Source: Streptomyces aidingensis (GTDB lineage Bacteria > Actinomycetota > Actinomycetes > Streptomycetales > Streptomycetaceae). From it: 64,000 bases of DNA. The position numbers and the translations under genes are program-made. Positions 1-8,902 of this stretch are shown in pieces; position 1 is the stretch's first letter; each line of letters starts with the position of its first letter. The notes beneath the pieces are model-generated. The model did not search any database. It was not told where the DNA came from and saw only the letters and a program-made list of their open reading frames with translations. The stretch is taken from positions 62,001 to 126,000 of the forward strand of contig NZ_FOLM01000015.1 of the NCBI RefSeq assembly GCF_900112355.1, in the 5' to 3' direction.

Positions 1-1
1 C

Positions 2-3001
2 TACCGCCACCTGGGCTCGGAAGAACTGGGCAGCGTCTACGAGTCGCTGCTGGAACTGCGGCCCCGGCGCACGGCACACGGCGAGTTCGAGCTTCAGACC
101 CTGGCCGGCAACAAGCGCAAGACCACCGGCGCCTACTACACGCCCGTGTCGGTGATCGAGAAGCTGCTGGACGAGGCGCTGGACCCGGTCCTCGACCGCT
201 ACGCCGCCTCCGGCAACCCGCGTGACCTGCTGAAGATCCGCTTCGTGGACCCGGCCTGCGGCTCGGGCCATGTGCTGGTCGCCGCTGCCCGCCGCATCGC
301 CCACCGCTACGCGGTGCTGGACACCGGAGACCCCGAACCCGCACCCGAGAAGGTGCGTGCGGCACTCGCGGAGGTTGTCCGGCACTGCGTGCACGGAGTG
401 GACATCAACCCCCTGGCGGTGGAGATCGCCAAGGTCTCCCTGTGGCTGGAGTCCCTGGAACCCGGCCGTCCGCTCGCCTACCTCGACGACCGCATCAAGG
501 TGGGCAACGCCCTGCTGGGCACCACGCCCAAGCTGATCGCGGGCGGCCTGCCGGACGGCGCGTTCAAGAAGCTCAGCGGGGACGACGGCGAGATCCTCAA
601 AGGGCTCAAGGCGGCGAACAAGCGGGAGAGGGCCAACGGCACCGGCACCCAGCGGGCCTTCGGCGGCGTGTTCCACCGCACCAGCACCAGCAAGCTCCGG
701 GTGGAGGCGGAGCGGCTCGCCGCTCTGCCGGGCAACAGCCTGGCGGATATCCGCGAACAGGCCCGCCGCTACGAGCAGTTCGTCAACGAGTCGGATGAGC
801 GCCGGAAGCTCAAGCGAGTCGCCGACGCCTGGTGCGCGGCCTTTCTGTGGCCCAAGAGCAAGGGCGCGCCGCCCGCCATCACCAGCACCGTGCTGCTGGA
901 ACTCGCCGAGGGCGGACGGCTCCCCGGCCCGCCACCGCCGGCCGACGCCGAGGCGGCGAAGCAGGAGACTGCCGAGCAGCGTGCGGAGCGCGAAGCGCTG
1001 GGCGAGCAGACCCTGGAAAACATCGCCTCCCGGAACCAGTTCTTCCACTGGCACCTGGAATTTCCCCGCGTCTTCCGCGTCGAGGACGACGAGGCCCCCG
1101 ACCACAACCCCGACACCGGCTGGCAGGGCGGCTTCGACTGCGTGCTGGGCAACCCGCCCTGGGAGCGGGTCAAGATCCAGGAGAAGGAGTGGTGGGCCAC
1201 CCGGGACGAGACGATCGCCGACGCCCTCAACGCTCACGAACGCAAGAAGATGATCGCCAGGCTTCAGACCAGCGACGACCCCGTGGACCGGGAACACTAC
1301 GAGCTGTTCCAGACCGCCCTGCGGGAAGCGGCGGGCACCACGCTGATGCTGCGCAGCTCCGGCATCTTCCCGCTCACCGGTCACGGCGACGTGAATCTGT
1401 ACGCGGTGTTCGCCGAGCGCGCCCGTATGCTGCTGTCACCCGAGGGCATGTCCGGCCTCGTCCTCCCCACCGGCATCGCCACCGACCTGACCACCTCCCG
1501 CTTCTTCGGCGACCTGGTGGAGCGGCAGCAGTTGGTGACCGTGCTGGACATGGAGAACGAGGAGAAGCTCTTCCCCGACGTCCACAACCAGTACCGCTTC
1601 TGCCTGTTCACGGTCTCCGGCCCGGCCCGGCGCCACGAGCACGCCCGCCTCGCCTTCCGCGCCCGCCGCCCCGACCAACTCGACATGCGCACCTTCGAAC
1701 TGGATGCGGCAGGCTTCCAGACCATCAACCCCAACTCGCGTACGTCGCCGGTGTGCGACAGCCCGGAACATTTCGCCATCCTCCGGAAGATTCACGAACG
1801 AGTGCCGGTCCTGTGGTCGGGCAAGGGGACAGCTGATGAGCGCAACCCATGGGGTGTGCGTTTTATGCGGATGTTCGACATGGCCACTGACTCCAAACGG
1901 TTCCTTCCGGAAGACCGTCTACTTGCCGATGGCTGGTCCCGAGCGGGAACGACCTTTTCCAAGGGCGACGCTCGCGCCCTTCCGCTCTACGAGGGCAAGT
2001 TCATCCATCACTACGACCCACGATTCTCCACCTACGAGAATGCCACGCAGGCACAGATCAACAAGGGCACCCTGCCCCGGCTGGACACAGAGGCACATCA
2101 GGACCCCCATGCGCTGCCGAAGCCGCGCTACTGGGTGCTGGAGGACGAAGTCGATGCCCGGCTCGCTGCCGAGCCGTCGAAACCGCAGACGGATTGGCCA
2201 TACGGCTGGCTTGTGGGCTGGCGTGATGTCTGTCGGGCCTCGGACGAGCGAACCGCGATTCCTTCAGTGCTTCCCCGCACTGCTGTCGGGCACACAGTCC
2301 CTATTCTTTTCCCTGCGGTCAATGAGTCTTTCCCCGGGCTTCTGTTGGCTAATCTCTCATCTATTGCGCTCGACTTCTCACTGAGGCAGAAGATTTCGGG
2401 CGCTCATTTGACTTACGCGTATCTGGAGCAACTGCCGGTCTTGGCGCCGGATATCTACGCCCGCCCGGCTGCCTGGCTTGCGGGGGAGGCTCCTCGTGAC
2501 TGGATCACTGCGCGCGTACTCGAACTCAGTTATACCTCTCATGAAATTTCTTCCTTTGCGCGCTTCCTGGGTGATGAAGGGCCGCCATTCTGCTGGGACG
2601 ATAATCGGCGCTTCTTGATTCGTGCTGAGTTGGACGCTGCCTACTTCGTCCTCTATGGGTTGTCGGAGCAGGAAATTGCGGTGGTCTTGGATAGTTTTCG
2701 AGCTTTCCGCAACAAGAATCCGTGGGCATTTGAGCAGCTAAAGGAAGAGATTCTCAATATCTATCGTGCGATGGAGAAGGCGGCACAGCACGGTACGCGG
2801 TATGTACACCCTGATCTTGATCCTGCCCCTGGGCGTGGCCGCCGCCATCCGCCGGGTGCCAGCCCACTCGCTCGGCCAACCCTTGAACCGGACACGTCCG
2901 GGGGCCGTGGCAGTGCCAAATTTGAGGCAGACGCCGACGATGAGGCCCTTTTCAGCGTTACCGAGGTAGGGGCGGACGAACAGCTCGGCTTCTGGAAGTG
3001 A
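2..3001 (+). CDS. Adenine-specific N6 DNA methylase, Eco57I/type IIG-like (5' end outside window)
   Basis: The reading frame is open from the first bases, so the true start lies upstream; 999 C-terminal residues are visible. A YTP motif (GAYYTP, about visible residue 43) leads into the SAM-binding motif DPACGSGH (about 83) and the catalytic motif NPPW (about 384), which define gamma-class adenine-N6 methylases. The long region after NPPW should hold target recognition. Proteins of this size are type IIG/Eco57I-like enzymes or DrmMI of class 1 DISARM. With the upstream neighbour missing I cannot choose; no nuclease motif is obvious in the visible part. GC falls clearly between about 2250 and 2800 compared with the 5' part, as if the recognition region had a separate origin. 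The gene ends at a hairpin and converges on a DUF397/XRE pair. Methylase call is firm; the system it belongs to is not. Confidence 0.85.
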   Translation, partial: YRHLGSEELGSVYESLLELRPRRTAHGEFELQTLAGNKRKTTGAYYTPVSVIEKLLDEALDPVLDRYAASGNPRDLLKIRFVDPACGSGHVLVAAARRIAHRYAVLDTGDPEPAPEKVRAALAEVVRHCVHGVDINPLAVEIAKVSLWLESLEPGRPLAYLDDRIKVGNALLGTTPKLIAGGLPDGAFKKLSGDDGEILKGLKAANKRERANGTGTQRAFGGVFHRTSTSKLRVEAERLAALPGNSLADIREQARRYEQFVNESDERRKLKRVADAWCAAFLWPKSKGAPPAITSTVLLELAEGGRLPGPPPPADAEAAKQETAEQRAEREALGEQTLENIASRNQFFHWHLEFPRVFRVEDDEAPDHNPDTGWQGGFDCVLGNPPWERVKIQEKEWWATRDETIADALNAHERKKMIARLQTSDDPVDREHYELFQTALREAAGTTLMLRSSGIFPLTGHGDVNLYAVFAERARMLLSPEGMSGLVLPTGIATDLTTSRFFGDLVERQQLVTVLDMENEEKLFPDVHNQYRFCLFTVSGPARRHEHARLAFRARRPDQLDMRTFELDAAGFQTINPNSRTSPVCDSPEHFAILRKIHERVPVLWSGKGTADERNPWGVRFMRMFDMATDSKRFLPEDRLLADGWSRAGTTFSKGDARALPLYEGKFIHHYDPRFSTYENATQAQINKGTLPRLDTEAHQDPHALPKPRYWVLEDEVDARLAAEPSKPQTDWPYGWLVGWRDVCRASDERTAIPSVLPRTAVGHTVPILFPAVNESFPGLLLANLSSIALDFSLRQKISGAHLTYAYLEQLPVLAPDIYARPAAWLAGEAPRDWITARVLELSYTSHEISSFARFLGDEGPPFCWDDNRRFLIRAELDAAYFVLYGLSEQEIAVVLDSFRAFRNKNPWAFEQLKEEILNIYRAMEKAAQHGTRYVHPDLDPAPGRGRRHPPGASPLARPTLEPDTSGGRGSAKFEADADDEALFSVTEVGADEQLGFWK

Positions 3002-3010
3002 GCACAGAGC

Positions 3011-3035
3011 GCCCCCGGTGGTGCTCTACGGGGGC
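3011..3035. terminator. Hairpin terminator between convergent genes
   Basis: A perfect 7-bp stem (GCCCCCG at 3011-3017 pairing with CGGGGGC at 3029-3035) with an 11-nt loop starts 9 bp after the methylase stop and lies just before the end of the convergent DUF397 gene. There is no T-run, as is usual in Streptomyces. It could serve both directions. Confidence 0.6.
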
Positions 3036-3049
3036 CCTCTGGGATTGCT

Positions 3050-3238
3050 TCAGCTCTTGAGGCTGGTCACGAACGGCTGCCACGAGTCGCCGGAGAAGAT
3101 TAGGTGTCCCATGTGCGGCGCCTTGCTGTCCCGAACCGGAACGACTCCGGGGTGGCCGTCCTGAACTTCAAGGCAGGCGCCATTCGATTCCCCACTGTAG
3201 CTGGACTTGCGCCACTGGATTTCAGTCGTCGGATTCAT
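3050..3238 (-). CDS. DUF397 domain protein
   Basis: This 62-residue protein shows the DUF397 hallmarks: an N-terminal W-RKSSYS block, a central C-LEV block and a VPVRDSK block. DUF397 proteins are small actinomycete partners of XRE-DUF5753 regulators, as in whiJ-type loci, and probably modulate the regulator rather than bind DNA themselves. Its ATG at 3238 lies inside the 3' end of the upstream regulator gene (17-nt overlap), so the two are co-transcribed and probably translationally coupled. Biochemical role unknown. Confidence 0.85.
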   Translation of the reverse strand: MNPTTEIQWRKSSYSGESNGACLEVQDGHPGVVPVRDSKAPHMGHLIFSGDSWQPFVTSLKS

Positions 3239-4067
3239 GCTCGTATTCCTTGAGATATCGGAGGACTACGTCGCTGGACGCCTTCTCGGAGAGGGCGGCC
3301 ATTTGTGTGGCCTCGAACAGCTCCTCATACTCTGCCACCTCTCGGGGAGACTCGATCCCGTGGCCTGTCCGGAAGCTCTCGACCAGGGCGATTGTGCCCC
3401 CTTCTGTGAGGTCCAGCAAGAACAGGCTACCTCCCTGCATCCCATGTTCGAAGCTGTTGAATGGCAGCACTTGAATCCGAATGAGTGGATTCTCCCGATA
3501 TGTGAGCAACCTTCGCAGTTGTTCTGTCATGATCTTCTTGGAGCCGACCGGCCGAGCAAGCGCGGCCTCGTCGATCACCGCCCGATAGAACGGCGGGTCT
3601 TCCTTGCCGAAGACCCTGGCCTGTCGCCGGAGTCGTTCTGCGGCCTTCTCCGCGATTTCTTCGTTGCTCTCGCGGGGCAAACCTTTGCGAATGAGTGCGC
3701 GGGCGTACTCGTCCGTCTGCAGAAGTCCGGGAATTCCGCTGCTGTTGAATACACGGATGCGTTCCGCCTCGGTCTCCTTGGCAACGGTTTCCCGTGATCC
3801 GGGCAGGATGAGCATGGACCGGGCCATCTCCAGCAGATCGGTGAACTCGCGGTGGGTTCCGAGTTTCTCGTCCAGCGCTGCGGCCACCGCGTCGGACGGG
3901 CGCTGTTTCATGGTCTCGATGCGAGCGATGTAGGACTGGGGGTAGCCGATCATCTCGGCCACCTCGCGCTGGCTGAGACCGAGCCTCGCGCGGTGGAACT
4001 TCAGACGTCTCGCGATCATCGCGTCCGGACCCAGTGCCGACTCGTCCACATGCTGTGCGTCCGCCAT
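3222..4067 (-). CDS. XRE-family regulator with DUF5753 domain (WhiJ-like)
   Basis: The 281-residue protein has an N-terminal helix-turn-helix (about residues 16-70, including LGLSQREVAEMIGYPQSYI) and a C-terminal DUF5753 domain with the typical GLLQTDEYARA block. The ATG at 4067 is chosen over an in-frame codon at 4169 because a GGGAGAGGGG ribosome-binding site precedes it and similarity begins here. It sits upstream of a DUF397 gene with overlap and is divergent from mcrB across 263 bp, so it may control both its own operon and mcrBC; that is inference from layout. A second XRE/DUF397 pair lies at 29575-30617. Confidence 0.88.
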   Translation of the reverse strand: MADAQHVDESALGPDAMIARRLKFHRARLGLSQREVAEMIGYPQSYIARIETMKQRPSDAVAAALDEKLGTHREFTDLLEMARSMLILPGSRETVAKETEAERIRVFNSSGIPGLLQTDEYARALIRKGLPRESNEEIAEKAAERLRRQARVFGKEDPPFYRAVIDEAALARPVGSKKIMTEQLRRLLTYRENPLIRIQVLPFNSFEHGMQGGSLFLLDLTEGGTIALVESFRTGHGIESPREVAEYEELFEATQMAALSEKASSDVVLRYLKEYEHESDD

Positions 4068-4330
4068 GCCGTGCCCCTCTCCCGTTCGCACAGGCGATCG
4101 CCGGTCCTGTCCGCCGGTGCCATTCCCGGCTTTTGGGCGCTCACCCTTGGCCGTTCTACCGATGGCCAACGCGTACCTGCCACCGCTTTCCCCGAACGGG
4201 TGAACATCTCCCTGAGATTGAGTTCGGAGAAGCTCTCCTGTCTCGGCAGCCGCGCGCCGATTGTCGGTGGTGGCCGTTATGTTGGGGACCCAGGAGCCGG
4301 AAGACGGACGAACAGCCGAGGGGGCGCGTC

Positions 4331-6661
4331 ATGACAGCAGCCGTCGAGCTCAAGGCGCGGGCCGTGATGGGCGCCATGAAGGTACTGATCCAGCAGCCCA
4401 CAGGGCACGGGCTCGCCCTGGCGGATGTGTGGGACCAGCTTCTTCGGGAAGATCCGGCTCTTGCCGACGAGTGGGTGGCCGCGACCGGAGAGCCGGTGAC
4501 CGTGCTTCGGTCCAGGATGAGGTTCGGAAGCATCGACGTCGGCAAGGCCGGCTGGCTGCGCAAGGACGGCCGGGTCTGGCGGCTCACCGCGCCGGGGCGT
4601 CGGCAGGTCGCCGCCCTCAACGACGATCCGGTGGGCTTCCTGACTTTGGCACATGAGCGCTTCTCCTACTGGGACCAGGAACGTGCGTCCTTCGACCGCG
4701 CCGGGGAACTGCTGGAGGCGCTGACCGACGACCGTCGCTGGGTCGCAATCAAGGACCTGGCGGCGGCGGTCGGGCTGGAACCGGAGCCGTTGCGCGACTG
4801 GCTGCAGAGCGCGCGTCCCACCGGCTGGTATCTGGCGCTGGACAACGATGGTGAGGTCTCCTCCGAACTCGGCCTGGAGCCGGGCGAGTACGACGAGTGG
4901 CGTTCCCTCCTGGAGCGGGACGGTCTCTACGACTCCGCCGCGTCGGGCGCGTACGCGGTGCGGGCGGTGCTGGACCGGCAGGCCACTGTGGCTGTCCTCC
5001 GGGAACTGGACTCGGCGCTCGCCCCGGCCGCGTCGGCCGCCGAGCGGCCACCCCGCCGGGCCTGGCTGATCCGTGGCAGTGACCCCCGGGGCATGGCGCT
5101 GATCAGCGGCCTGTGGCGGGACAAGGGTGTCTGCACCGTGCCCGCCGATCGTCTCCCCACTCTGGCCGAGGGGGCCGGTCCTGCGGAGGTCCGGGAGGTG
5201 GTCGAGACTCACTACTCGGACCTGAACCAGGCCCGGCGCGCCGAGACGGTCACCACCCTCCACACCTTCCTGTCCCGGATGCGGGAAGGCGACATCGTCG
5301 CCACCACCGACGGCGACCGGGTCTATCTCGGCACGGTGGCCGGTCCGGCGGTGCAGACCGCCACCGGGAGCGGCACCGTGCTCCAGCGGCCCGTGGAGTG
5401 GCGCAACCTGGACAGCCCGCTGGGGCTGGTGGACCTGCCGCGTGCCCTGGCCGGACCGCTGGGCAATCCGAACACGGGACTGGTCGATCTGTCCGAGTTC
5501 ACCGGCGACCTGGAGGTGCTGCTGGACGAGGACCCGGAGCAGGCTCCCACGGACGCCGGGGACGCGGCCGAACTGCCCGATGCCACCGAGGAGCTGGCCG
5601 AGAAGCTGACCATGGAGTCGTCCATGGATTGGCTGGACGATTGCGTGGCCCTTCTGCGTGACCGGCCCCAGCTCATCCTGTACGGGCCGCCCGGCACCGG
5701 GAAGACGTACACCGCTCTCGCCCTTGCCCGCCACCTCACCGGCGACCGGGAGGCCAACGTCAAGCTGGTGCAGTTCCACCCGGCCTACTCCTACGAGGAC
5801 TTCTTCGAGGGCTTCCGGCCGCGCGCCGTGCCCCTCGGCTCCGGACCGGCTTCCGGCAGCGGCGGAAGGGACCGCACCGGCGGCAGGCCGCAGCAGGGGA
5901 GTCTGTCCGACGCCGGATCGGGGATCGTCTTCGATCTCGTTCCAGGCCCGCTGAAAACCATGGCCGAGCGGGCGCAGCGCAGCCCGGGCGAGATCTTCGT
6001 TCTGGTCATCGACGAGATCAACCGGGGGAATCTGGCCAAGGTGTTCGGCGAGCTGTACTTCCTGCTGGAGTACCGGAACGAGTTCGTCCATCTGCTCTAC
6101 GGCTCCGACGAGGGACGACGCTTCTGGCTTCCCCGCAATCTGGTCATTCTCGGCACCATGAACAGCACGGACCGTTCCATCGCTCTCATGGACGCGGCCA
6201 TGCGCCGCCGCTTCTCCTTCATGGAGCTGCACCCCACCAAGCCACCAGTGAACAAGGTGCTCACCACATGGCTGGAGCAGCGGGAACTGCCGCAGGACGC
6301 CGCGAAGCTGCTGGACGCGCTGAACCGGCGAATCGAACAGGCCCGGCTGGAGGACGCCGACTTCCGGATCGGCCCCTCCTACCTGCTGCGGCCCGGCCTG
6401 CACCGGGACCCCAAGGGCCTGGAACGGGTGTGGCGCCACCAGATCCTTCCCCTGCTGACGGAACTGCACTGGGGCGAGGAGGTCGATATTGAGGCGGAAT
6501 ACGGCCTGGCCGCGCTCCGTGAGGAGGCCGGCCTGACGTCCCCCGCATCCAGCGCCCCCGCCCCCACCAGCACCCCCTCCACAACTGCCGCCCCCTCCAC
6601 TACCACGGTCCCCACCGAGGACGGCTCGCCGCTCCCGGCTGCCCGGGAAGCCACCCCATGA
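4331..6661 (+). CDS. mcrB: McrB-like AAA+ GTPase, type IV restriction
   Basis: McrB is the motor of modification-dependent restriction: it binds modified DNA through its N-terminal part, hydrolyses GTP and activates McrC. This 776-residue protein has a roughly 400-residue specificity region without a recognisable motif. The motor domain follows: Walker A GPPGTGKT (from about residue 452), a Walker B/McrB signature IDEINRGN (about 560), sensor GTMNSTDRS (about 609) and arginine finger MRRRFSF. The ATG at 4331 follows a GAGGGGGCG ribosome-binding site; an open frame continues upstream to 4034 but overlaps the divergent promoter region. The C-terminus ends in a low-complexity Ser/Thr/Pro/Ala tail. 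The stop overlaps the mcrC start (ATGA). The motor call is firm; the modification it recognises is unknown. Confidence 0.92.
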   Translation: MTAAVELKARAVMGAMKVLIQQPTGHGLALADVWDQLLREDPALADEWVAATGEPVTVLRSRMRFGSIDVGKAGWLRKDGRVWRLTAPGRRQVAALNDDPVGFLTLAHERFSYWDQERASFDRAGELLEALTDDRRWVAIKDLAAAVGLEPEPLRDWLQSARPTGWYLALDNDGEVSSELGLEPGEYDEWRSLLERDGLYDSAASGAYAVRAVLDRQATVAVLRELDSALAPAASAAERPPRRAWLIRGSDPRGMALISGLWRDKGVCTVPADRLPTLAEGAGPAEVREVVETHYSDLNQARRAETVTTLHTFLSRMREGDIVATTDGDRVYLGTVAGPAVQTATGSGTVLQRPVEWRNLDSPLGLVDLPRALAGPLGNPNTGLVDLSEFTGDLEVLLDEDPEQAPTDAGDAAELPDATEELAEKLTMESSMDWLDDCVALLRDRPQLILYGPPGTGKTYTALALARHLTGDREANVKLVQFHPAYSYEDFFEGFRPRAVPLGSGPASGSGGRDRTGGRPQQGSLSDAGSGIVFDLVPGPLKTMAERAQRSPGEIFVLVIDEINRGNLAKVFGELYFLLEYRNEFVHLLYGSDEGRRFWLPRNLVILGTMNSTDRSIALMDAAMRRRFSFMELHPTKPPVNKVLTTWLEQRELPQDAAKLLDALNRRIEQARLEDADFRIGPSYLLRPGLHRDPKGLERVWRHQILPLLTELHWGEEVDIEAEYGLAALREEAGLTSPASSAPAPTSTPSTTAAPSTTTVPTEDGSPLPAAREATP

Positions 6662-7959
6662 CCGGCGGCCCCCGCCGGCCGAGCGGTCCACCGCCTCCCG
6701 TGACGGTTGCCGAGGGCGACGAATGGAGCACCTGGGCACTGAACGCGGCCCAGGTCGACACCCTGCGCACCGAGGCGGAGAAGTACGTGCAGATTCGCCC
6801 GGCGGGCCGGGGCGCGGACGGCCGCCGGTGGCAGCTGCGGGCGCGCCGCACGGTCGGCGCGGTGCGGCTCGGGGCCGGGGAGGGGACGGTACAGCTCCAT
6901 ATCGCGCCCAAGGTCCCGGTGGACCGCCTGCTGTTTCTCCTCTCCTACGCGCAGGACCGCCGTGCGGTCTGGGATGCCGGACCGGTGGACGGCGCGGCAC
7001 GCCGGGAGCTGTTCCCGGTGCTGGCCCGGCGTTTCGCCGAGCTGGCCGAGCGGGCCCTTGGCCCCGGGCCGCTGACCGGGTACCGGGACCGGCAGGCCAC
7101 CTCGATGATGCTCCGGGGGCGGCTGCGGGCCGCCGCCCAGCTCCGTCGCCGCCCCGGTGTCGCGCTTCCGCTGGAGATCGCCTACGACGAGCACACCACC
7201 GACATCCCGGAAAACCAGCTCCTGCTGGGGGCGGCCCGCCGGCTGGCCCGGCTGCCCGGCCTCGAACCACGGGTACGGGCGCGGCTCCGGCGGATCGACG
7301 CCCGGCTCGATGGCGTGACCGCCCCGCAGCCCGGTGCCCCGGTGGCCGAGTGCCGGCCCACCAGGATGAACGCCCGCTACGGCCCGGCCCTCCAGCTCGC
7401 CCGGCTGGTCGTGCGCGGCTCTTCCTTCGAGTACCGCGACGGCCGCCGGGTCCGCGTGGACGGCCTGCTGCTCAACATGGAGAAGGTGTACGAGGAGTTC
7501 CTCGCCAAGGCGCTGGGCGCGGTGCTGGAACGGCGGCTCGGCGGACGTGCCATGGCCCAGCCGCGCCGCACCCACTATCTGGACGACCGGCGGAAGCACG
7601 AGCTGCTGCCGGACCTGGTGCACCATCTGCCGGAGCCGGACGGCGGTTTGCGTCCCGTGATCGTGGCCGACGCGAAGTACCAGGAGGGCATCCGGTCCGC
7701 CAATCTCTACCAGCTCCTCGCGTACTGCATCCGCTTCGGCCTCTCCGAAGGACACCTGATCTGCGTTGATCGAAACGGGGATGGAGAGGGGGACGCCACC
7801 ATGGTGCGCATCCCGTCGGGCGGCGCGAGCGGCGCGATCATCCTCCACCAGCACGTGCTTAATCTCGCCCTGCCCCCGCCCGCACTCGCCGCCCGGCTGG
7901 AGGAACTGGGCTCCCGGATCATCCACGCCCGCACGACCGCAATACGACCCCGGCTCTGA
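6658..7959 (+). CDS. mcrC: McrC-like nuclease subunit, type IV restriction
   Basis: McrC supplies the nuclease of the McrBC complex, cutting DNA when stimulated by McrB. The 433-residue protein has the McrC layout: an N-terminal beta-rich domain (about 1-90), a middle helical region with the conserved DIPENQLLL block, and a C-terminal PD-(D/E)xK nuclease core. Its acidic residues are visible in LLPDLVHH (about 314-321) and VIVADAKYQ (about 335-343). It overlaps mcrB by four bases (ATGA), which implies coupled translation and a stoichiometric complex. No damage is visible, so the system should be active. After its stop there are 96 bp with no gene before the next start. Confidence 0.92.
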   Translation: MTGGPRRPSGPPPPVTVAEGDEWSTWALNAAQVDTLRTEAEKYVQIRPAGRGADGRRWQLRARRTVGAVRLGAGEGTVQLHIAPKVPVDRLLFLLSYAQDRRAVWDAGPVDGAARRELFPVLARRFAELAERALGPGPLTGYRDRQATSMMLRGRLRAAAQLRRRPGVALPLEIAYDEHTTDIPENQLLLGAARRLARLPGLEPRVRARLRRIDARLDGVTAPQPGAPVAECRPTRMNARYGPALQLARLVVRGSSFEYRDGRRVRVDGLLLNMEKVYEEFLAKALGAVLERRLGGRAMAQPRRTHYLDDRRKHELLPDLVHHLPEPDGGLRPVIVADAKYQEGIRSANLYQLLAYCIRFGLSEGHLICVDRNGDGEGDATMVRIPSGGASGAIILHQHVLNLALPPPALAARLEELGSRIIHARTTAIRPRL

Positions 7960-8055
7960 ACCAAGACGGCCTGTTCCCGGTCGGGTTGGCAGGACCGCAG
8001 CGTCGGGGGGATGCGCGCCGGGTAGGGATTTCCGGACGGACTTCGGTGGCACGCC

Positions 8056-8355
8056 ATGGCTGCGAGGGGGAACGTGTCGACGGGGGAGGGCGTCAGTCCC
8101 GCACAATTGCTCATGCTCGAATACCAGGCGGTGAAGGACGAGCAGCGCGCGCGTATCGGATTCCGCGACAACCTGCTCTATGCGACCTTGGCCTCCATGG
8201 CCGCGATCATCGCTGTTGCGGTTCCGTCCGGCGAACGGGTTCCGGTGCTCCTGCTGCTGCCGCCCGTCTGCGTGCTCCTGGGGTGGACCTACCTGGTCAA
8301 CGACTCCAATATCTGGTCTACAGCCAGGCCGCGGACGAGAAGGCGGACGTACTGA
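8056..8355 (+). pseudogene. Small integral membrane protein, 3' end replaced
   Basis: The first ~85 codons match a widespread Streptomyces membrane-protein type: a conserved block KDEQRARIGFRDNLLYATLA, two hydrophobic segments (about residues 43-59 and 64-80) and LGWTYLVND. The family then normally continues for tens of residues. Here the frame instead runs into a basic tail and stops at 8355, while strong coding signal moves to another frame from about 8310. The junction near 8300-8312 looks like a deletion or recombination that fused this gene to an unrelated one. A 99-residue protein could still be made. The family resemblance is from memory and has not been searched. Confidence 0.55.
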
Positions 8356-8828
8356 GTGCGGCATGCGAAGCCGCCCCTGAAGTCACGGCCGCGCTGGACA
8401 CGGAGGAGGTGTACACGGCACGCCAGAACTTCGAGGAAAAGGCGGGCCGGTGGCTCAGCACCCGGAACCTGGCCCGGCATCAGCCGACCCGGGGACGGTA
8501 CGGGGAGTGGCGGATCACCCTTCCGGCGAAGAGCTTCGGCGAGGATGCGGTGCTGCCCCTCAACAAGCTCGGCTCTTTCGTGGTGCTGGAGACTTCGTTC
8601 TTCCATGTGTGGTGTTCCGACGAGCGAGCCCGCAGGGAGGCGCTGCTCGCGCGTCTCGACTCCATGCTGGGGCCCCGGAACAGTGTCGACCGGGACACCG
8701 TCGAGTCGTTCATTGCCAAACTCAGCCATCAACTGGGCCTGGGCAACCTCGACGTGGCGGACCTGCCTCAGGCAGCGGTCCGGGCAGGGCGGCGCAGCCT
8801 TGCGGACCAACTGAGGCGGCTCTCGTGA
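8313..8828 (+). pseudogene. 3' remnant of an unidentified gene
   Basis: From about 8310 a different frame shows strong Streptomyces-like third-position GC and reads a coherent protein of about 170 residues containing the FEEKAGRWLSTRNLARHQ block and ending LADQLRRLS. The frame further upstream to 7986 reads only noncoding shadow, and no ribosome-binding site with a good start is visible near the switch; a GTG at 8409 follows GGAGGAG with almost no spacing. I take it as the 3' part of a gene whose 5' end was lost at the junction with the membrane-protein gene. I do not recognise the family. A hairpin lies directly at its stop. Confidence 0.5.
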
Positions 8829-8859
8829 TCAGTGATGCGGCTGGCATCACTGATGCCAG
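8828..8859. terminator. Two overlapping hairpins between convergent genes
   Basis: An 11-bp perfect stem (ATCAGTGATGC at 8828-8838 with GCATCACTGAT at 8844-8854) begins on the last base of the preceding stop codon. A second perfect palindrome, CTGGCATCA-C-TGATGCCAG (8841-8859), shares its right arm, so only one can form at a time. The site separates two convergent transcription units and probably terminates both. Confidence 0.7.
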
Positions 8860-8902
8860 GTCACGTGCCGGGTGAGGCGATGTCGTGCGCGGGGTCGTTC
8901 TC

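Noticed and set aside
4261..4283. TTGTCG/TATGTT as the mcrB promoter
   Set aside because: Spacing of 11 bp is too short for a normal promoter.
4277..7270. 997-codon open frame on the minus strand
   Set aside because: It is the antisense shadow of mcrBC. Amino acid content is Gly/Arg/Pro-biased, no motifs are present, and GC position bias fits the plus-strand genes.
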